Shown: positions 59,878 to 64,000 of the stretch, one piece after another
Layout of the letters: each line of letters opens with the position of its first letter
Position numbering within the stretch: the first letter of the stretch is position 1
Origin: JBCCOW01 sp038749105
GTDB taxonomy: Bacteria > Planctomycetota > Phycisphaerae > Phycisphaerales > Phycisphaeraceae
Length of the DNA: 64,000 bases
Reading direction: 5' to 3'
NCBI GenBank assembly: GCA_038749105.1
Contig: JBCDIM010000003.1
Span: forward strand, 52,244 to 116,243
Program-made: the position numbers and the translations under genes
The notes under the pieces: generated by a model
The model's database searches: none
Told to the model about the DNA's origin: nothing
The model's input: the letters and a program-made list of their open reading frames with translations, nothing else

Positions 59878-62412
59878 TTACGCGGGGGAGCTGACTTCGG
59901 CGTCGGCCTTCTCGCGGTGGCCGTTGGGCGTGGGCTTGAAATCGCCGACGAGGTCGTCGGGGTCGATGCGTTCCCAGTCCATTTCGGAGAAGCCGGACTC
60001 GACATCGGTAAGGACGCTGGCGGCGAGGATGCCCGAGCCGTCGAGGCTGGGGTTGTCCGAACGCCGGGTGAGCTCGTCGGGGTCGGCGGCCTGGGAGAAG
60101 GGGTCGTCGGGATCGACGGCCTTGTTGAAGACGACACCGGCCACGGTGGCCCCGGCGACCTTGAGGTAGCTGAGCATCCGCTTGTACTCGGCCATGCTGG
60201 TGCGGTCGTCGAGGATGAGGACGACGGCGTCGACGCGGCCGGCGACGAGCATGGCCTCGACACTGCCGGGGACGGGCCCGGAGTCGACCAGGAGGATGTC
60301 GTGGTCGGCGGTGCCTTCTTCGATGAGTCGGCCGACGAGCGGGTCGGAGAGCCGACCGATGTGTCCGGGCTGAGCGGTGTTGGCGGGGAGGAAGGCGAGG
60401 CCGGGCGTGGCGGAGGGGATGATGCAGTCCTCGACGGGGAAGCCTTCGATGACGCCGGCGATGCCGAGGGGGTTTTCGGGAGTGTGAGGGTCGTCGTGGT
60501 GGTGGCCGTTGGAGCCGTTGGTGCCATTGCCGTTCGTGCCATGGGTGCCGTTGGGGGGTCGGCGTTTGGCGTGGCCGTTGGTTTCACCGTTGGCGTGGTG
60601 GTGGTTGGGGTGGCCGTTGGTGACGAAGGGGTCTTCGGTGTCGAGGTGCCCGGTGGCGACGGCGATGCCGTCGATGGTGCGGTTGCGGTCGCCGGGGACG
60701 AGGGCGGCTTGGGGGGATGGGTCGGTCTCGCGGTCGCCGGGGCGGGTGCGGTTGCGGGCCTGGCCGCGTTCGAGGCGGCCGGCGATGTCGCAGTCGGCGA
60801 CCAGGACGCGGGTGCCGGAGAGGGCGAGGGAGGAGGCGACGCCCATGGCGAGGCTGGTCTTGCCCGAGCCGCGTTGGGCGCTGACGAGGCCGAGCGAGCG
60901 GATGCCCTGGCGTCGGGCGAGGGCCTCGAGGATGGCACGGATGTGGTGGACGGAGGTGCCGGCCTTGTCGTAGTCGGGGGCCATGAGCCGGTGGGTGGCG
61001 GCGATGCGGGGGACGACGCCGAGGATCATGGGGGCACCCTCGCCGCCGGACTGGATCGCTGCGGGGGTGATGGTGCAGGACGGGCGTGCGGAGGTCAGCG
61101 CGGGGAGCTGGCCGGCGGTGGGCTGGTAGACGACGAGCCCGGTCTCGGCGGTGCCGGCGGTCTCGGCTTCGAGGGCCTCGCGGGACTTAGCCAGGCGGAC
61201 CAGCTCACGGCCAACAAGCCCGGCCATCCCGATCATGAAGCCGGCCATGGTGGCGATCGCCAGGGTGAAGGCGCCGCGGGGGCTGACGGGCTTGCGTTGG
61301 GGGTGGGCCTCTTCGACGAGCTCGAGGGGCAGTCGGGTGAGGCCTTTGGCACGCTGCTGTTCGGTGTCGAGCTGGTCGGCGATGCGTTGGCGTTCGCGGG
61401 CGGCGGTGTCGCCGGTGTTCCCGATCATGCGTCGGAGCTTGTCGGCCGCGGCGGCTTCGGTGAAGGCGAGCCGGGCTTGGAGCTGTGCCGTGGTGTCGCT
61501 GAACTGCTTGGCGGCCGGGTGTTCGGGGCCCCACTGGCTGGGGAAGGCTTCACGCCGACTCAGTGCGAAGGACATGGCGAGGCGGGCCGAGCGGACGGGG
61601 TCCATGACGGCCTGGGTGGAGTCGTCGCCGACGCCGATCGACTCGGCGATGCGGATGAGCTGGTCGAGGTCGTCGCCGGCTTCGTCGGCGGAGATGATGG
61701 CCTGGCGGGCGGAGCGTTCGTTGGCCTCGGCTTGGGTGAAGCGGGCGGTGAGTTCGGCGAGCCGGCCTTGGACCAGGACCTCGGTGAGGCGTTGCGAACC
61801 GGTCTGCCCGAAGGAAGGCAGGGCGGCGGCGGGGGCGGCCTCCGGGACGGGGGTGGAGCTCGCGTCGGGGTCGGGGTCGGGTTGGCCGACAGCGTTGGTG
61901 AACCGGGCGAGGCGTTCGGCGTGGTTGGCGAAATAGGCCCGGAGGACGGCGTTGATGATCAGCGCGGCCTCGTCGGGGTCTTTGGCCTCGAGGCTGAGGA
62001 TGACCGTCTCGTCTTTCTCGTCGCCCCGGATGCTGAGGCGGCTGCGCATGAAGGCGAGGCGGTCGCTGACGTCGGCGAGAGTCGCGGAGTTGGCGACGCC
62101 GGGCTCGTTCAGGGCACGGGTCAGCACGGGGGTGGACTTGAGGACCGACGCCTGGGTGACGGGGTTGGCGGCTGCGACCCCCTCATTCTTGAGCCGGCTG
62201 GGGTCGTTGGTGTCGGGCCGATCGATGTAGACGACCGCGGAGCTCTCGTAGACCCGCGGGGCGAGCAGGAAATAGAGCAGGCCCAGGAACAGCCCGACGG
62301 CGGTGGCGATGATGAGCAGGCGACGGCCGCGCCAGGCGATCTCGACGACCGACCGTTCCCAGGATCCCGCGGACGGGACCGCGTCGGCTTCGACCGCGTT
62401 GATGTCCTGCAA
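59878..62412 (-). CDS. Wzc-like chain-length determinant with ATPase domain
   Basis: An 844-residue protein. A Wzz-type N-terminal part (WRGRRLLIIATAVGLFLGLL helix, then PRVYESSAVVYIDRPD) and a second helix (AFTLAIATMAGFMIGMAGLV, about residue 385) enclose a coiled-coil-like domain. The C-terminal ATPase has Walker A (VSAQRGSGKTSLAMG), Walker A' (VLVADCD) and Walker B (DILLVDSG). A Asn/Gly/His-rich insert of about 50 residues (60483-60633) splits the ATPase. The usual C-terminal tyrosine cluster is missing. The start given is TTG 62412, which has no ribosome-binding site; GGAGGA sits 7 bases before an in-frame ATC at 62469 that would add 19 residues. It faces the operon convergently and probably controls polymer length. 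Confidence 0.83.
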   Translation of the reverse strand: MQDINAVEADAVPSAGSWERSVVEIAWRGRRLLIIATAVGLFLGLLYFLLAPRVYESSAVVYIDRPDTNDPSRLKNEGVAAANPVTQASVLKSTPVLTRALNEPGVANSATLADVSDRLAFMRSRLSIRGDEKDETVILSLEAKDPDEAALIINAVLRAYFANHAERLARFTNAVGQPDPDPDASSTPVPEAAPAAALPSFGQTGSQRLTEVLVQGRLAELTARFTQAEANERSARQAIISADEAGDDLDQLIRIAESIGVGDDSTQAVMDPVRSARLAMSFALSRREAFPSQWGPEHPAAKQFSDTTAQLQARLAFTEAAAADKLRRMIGNTGDTAARERQRIADQLDTEQQRAKGLTRLPLELVEEAHPQRKPVSPRGAFTLAIATMAGFMIGMAGLVGRELVRLAKSREALEAETAGTAETGLVVYQPTAGQLPALTSARPSCTITPAAIQSGGEGAPMILGVVPRIAATHRLMAPDYDKAGTSVHHIRAILEALARRQGIRSLGLVSAQRGSGKTSLAMGVASSLALSGTRVLVADCDIAGRLERGQARNRTRPGDRETDPSPQAALVPGDRNRTIDGIAVATGHLDTEDPFVTNGHPNHHHANGETNGHAKRRPPNGTHGTNGNGTNGSNGHHHDDPHTPENPLGIAGVIEGFPVEDCIIPSATPGLAFLPANTAQPGHIGRLSDPLVGRLIEEGTADHDILLVDSGPVPGSVEAMLVAGRVDAVVLILDDRTSMAEYKRMLSYLKVAGATVAGVVFNKAVDPDDPFSQAADPDELTRRSDNPSLDGSGILAASVLTDVESGFSEMDWERIDPDDLVGDFKPTPNGHREKADAEVSSPA

Positions 62413-62618
62413 CGCGTCGGCGGCCGACGGGAGGGTCGAGGATGGATTGTCTCGTTGGATCGCGGTGATCTTTCTCTCCTCCCAGGCGGGGCTGCCTGGA
62501 ACTTGTCGTGGACGCGTTTTTCGCTCAAAACCCGTCTCACGGGGCTTGGCGGGTGGGTCCTGTCCGCGTAGGGTGCGGATTTTGAGCCATTAGCTCAGTT
62601 ACAGGAATCCCCAAGTAG

Positions 62619-62646
62619 AAGCTATCCGCTAAGGACCCGCTGTCAA
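62619..62646 (-). promoter_or_regulatory. Possible promoter of the Wzc-like gene
   Basis: Leftward, TTGACA (62646-62641), 16 bases and TAGCTT (62624-62619) lie about 150 bases before the predicted start. The rest of the gap from 62470 to 62803 shows no gene. Confidence 0.4.
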
Positions 62647-62803
62647 GCAATTCTTACCCACGGAATGGCGTCATTTTGGCTCAAGGGGCGGCGATGGTGG
62701 GCCCGTGGGCACACGAGTCTGCGGTTTGGCTTGGGCTAGCCTCCACGGGTGCGGGCGAGACCTGACGGGCCGAGGCGGACCACGGGCTCCGGGGCCGTTT
62801 GGG

Positions 62804-63976
62804 TTACACGGGGGCGGCCACCCGCATGGCTTGCCGGACCGCGTCGGCGATCGTTCGGGCGTCGTCGGGGCTCATCAGGGGGTGCAGCGGCAGCGTGACC
62901 TCACGCGAGGACACATCGACGGTGACGGGCAGGTCGGTGGTGCCGACGGCGCTGCGGATGTGGGAGAAGCCGTGGACCGGGGGGTAGTGGTGCGTGGTCT
63001 GGATGCCGGCGGCGTCGAGGCCCGAGCGGAACGGCTCGACGAGGCTGGGGTCGGGGAGGAGGACGGCCATGACGTGATGGGCGCTGTCTTTGAGACGGTC
63101 GGCGAAGGGGATGGTCAGGCCCTCGATGTCGGCGAGGGCGTCGCGGTAGGCGGCGACGACGGTGCGGCGGGTGGCGTTGTGGCGGTCGAGTTTGCGGAGC
63201 TGGACGGAGCCGAGGGCGGCGGTGAACTCGGTGGCCCGGTAGTTGAAGCCGGTCTGGACGACGTCGTAGCCGGAGGCCTTGCCGCTGGCCTTGTCCCAGC
63301 TGGTCTTGGTCATGCCGTGGGATCGCCCGAGCCGGACGTATTGGGCGAGGTCGGGGTCGTCGGTGACGACCATGCCGCCCTCGCCGACGGGGAGGTTTTT
63401 GTTGGCGTAGAAGGAGAAGCAGCCGAGGTCGCCGAGGGTGCCGGCGTGCTTGCCGTGCAAGGGAGAGGCGGGTTCGGCGGCGTGATAGTCGGCACCGAGG
63501 GCGTGACAGGCGTCTTCGATGACGCGGAGGTCGTGCTGCTCGGCGAGGGCGAGGATGCGGTCCATCGCGGCGGGGTAGCCACACATGTGGACGGCCACGA
63601 TCGCCTTGGTCTTGGGGGTGATCTTGGCGGCCGCGTCGTCGGGGCTGAGGTTCAGGTCGTGCTCGCCGGTGATGTCGACGAAGACGGGCGTGGCCCCGCA
63701 GTAGAGCACGGCGTTGGCGGAGGCGACGAACGTGTAGCTCGGGACCAGCACCTCATCGCCCGGCCCGATGCCAACCGCGAGCAAAGCGAGGTGCAGCCCG
63801 GCGGTGCAGCTCGAGACCATCACGGCATGGTCGGCCCCGACATACTCGGCAAACTCGGCCTCGAACGCGGCGGTGCGCGGCCCGGTCGAGAGCCACTTGC
63901 TGCGGACGACCTCGGCGACGGCCTGCTCCTCTTCGGGGCCGAAGTCGATATCGCTGAGGGGGAAGCGGTGTTGCAT
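62804..63976 (-). CDS. DegT/DnrJ/EryC1/StrS aminotransferase family protein
   Basis: A 390-residue PLP-dependent sugar aminotransferase: FPLSDIDFGPEEEQAVAEVV at the N-terminus, SSCTAGLHLAL, GDEVLVPSYTFVASANAVL, RVIEDACHALGA with the PLP-binding Asp155, and CFSFYANKNLPVGEGGMVVT with Lys193 for the Schiff base. GFNYRATEFTAALG completes the pattern. It makes amino sugars on nucleotide donors (such as 4-amino-4,6-dideoxy sugars), fitting the deacetylase and the exopolysaccharide operon. It is encoded in the same direction as the Wzc-like gene and may be the end of a unit that starts outside the window. Confidence 0.9.
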   Translation of the reverse strand: MQHRFPLSDIDFGPEEEQAVAEVVRSKWLSTGPRTAAFEAEFAEYVGADHAVMVSSCTAGLHLALLAVGIGPGDEVLVPSYTFVASANAVLYCGATPVFVDITGEHDLNLSPDDAAAKITPKTKAIVAVHMCGYPAAMDRILALAEQHDLRVIEDACHALGADYHAAEPASPLHGKHAGTLGDLGCFSFYANKNLPVGEGGMVVTDDPDLAQYVRLGRSHGMTKTSWDKASGKASGYDVVQTGFNYRATEFTAALGSVQLRKLDRHNATRRTVVAAYRDALADIEGLTIPFADRLKDSAHHVMAVLLPDPSLVEPFRSGLDAAGIQTTHHYPPVHGFSHIRSAVGTTDLPVTVDVSSREVTLPLHPLMSPDDARTIADAVRQAMRVAAPV

Positions 63977-64000
63977 TGCGGGGTACTGCGTGGGTGGGAG

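Noticed and set aside
60483..60633. CRISPR-like repeats (repeated GCCGTTGG)
   Set aside because: The repeat is a coding low-complexity region for Asn-Gly/His residues, without regular spacers.
59818..62571. A 917-codon open frame on the + strand opposite the Wzc-like gene
   Set aside because: Its Gly/Val/Asp-rich product has no motifs and is the antisense shadow of a gene with clear Wzz and Walker motifs in high-GC DNA.

Overview
The window looks like a chromosomal stretch of a high-GC, carbohydrate-degrading planctomycete of the Phycisphaerae type (inferred, not tested by any search). The evidence is five PEP-CTERM proteins, three pseudopilins with the FTLIELLVVISIIALLI start and a C-terminal H-x-DG motif, many glycoside hydrolases and a sulfatase, and LacI/IclR regulators rather than SusC/SusD pairs.

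Layout. (1) 1-2606, leftward: a secreted beta-helix protein (cut by the window edge) and a GH130 phosphorylase, divergent from a rightward LacI module (2899-9620): LacI, pseudopilin, three-module GH10 xylanase, SGNH esterase, PEP-CTERM protein. A nucleoside hydrolase follows (9782-10819). (2) 11020-17516: a complete-looking non-phosphorylating L-fucose pathway (L-fucose dehydrogenase-like SDR, fuconolactonase, fuconate dehydratase, second SDR, diketo-fuconate hydrolase, mutarotase) with its IclR regulator. It has lower GC than its surroundings and ends in a decayed IS5-type element and a very AT-rich stretch. A GH29 fucosidase, a frameshifted PEP-CTERM gene and a sulfatase (18811-22514) can feed fucose into it. 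(3) 22583-30524: second LacI module (LacI, PEP-CTERM, pseudopilin, secreted protein, giant GH2-like protein). (4) 30579-40403: an eight-gene leftward cluster divergent from IclR-MaoC. It contains two solute-binding-protein folds without signal peptides, two Gfo/Idh/MocA oxidoreductases, a class III CoA-transferase, paralogues of the fucose SDR and diketo-acid hydrolase, and a TIM-barrel isomerase. Four genes are joined by 4-bp overlaps. This is my main candidate for an undescribed system. (5) 40429-53504: GH38 mannosidase and a GHL6-like glycosidase divergent from a third LacI module (secreted protein, PEP-CTERM, pseudopilin, beta-helix protein), then a fourth LacI with a PEP-CTERM partner. 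(6) 53685-63976: exopolysaccharide region with a kinase-like protein, phosphoglycosyl transferase, WecG/TagA glycosyltransferase, O-antigen-type polymerase, polysaccharide deacetylase, Wzc-like chain-length/ATPase protein and a DegT/DnrJ aminotransferase.

How it fits together. LacI regulators recur beside the same set of parts: a PEP-CTERM protein, a pseudopilin and carbohydrate enzymes. This suggests substrate-specific polysaccharide modules in which surface proteins are co-regulated with the enzymes. Operator-like repeats can be read directly in several promoters: three copies of one motif around 45106 and 46332-46376, a 33-bp perfect palindrome at 53472, a divergent operator at 2751, and a shared IclR-type site at 13460 and 39047. 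No tRNA, rRNA, CRISPR array or complete transporter was seen.
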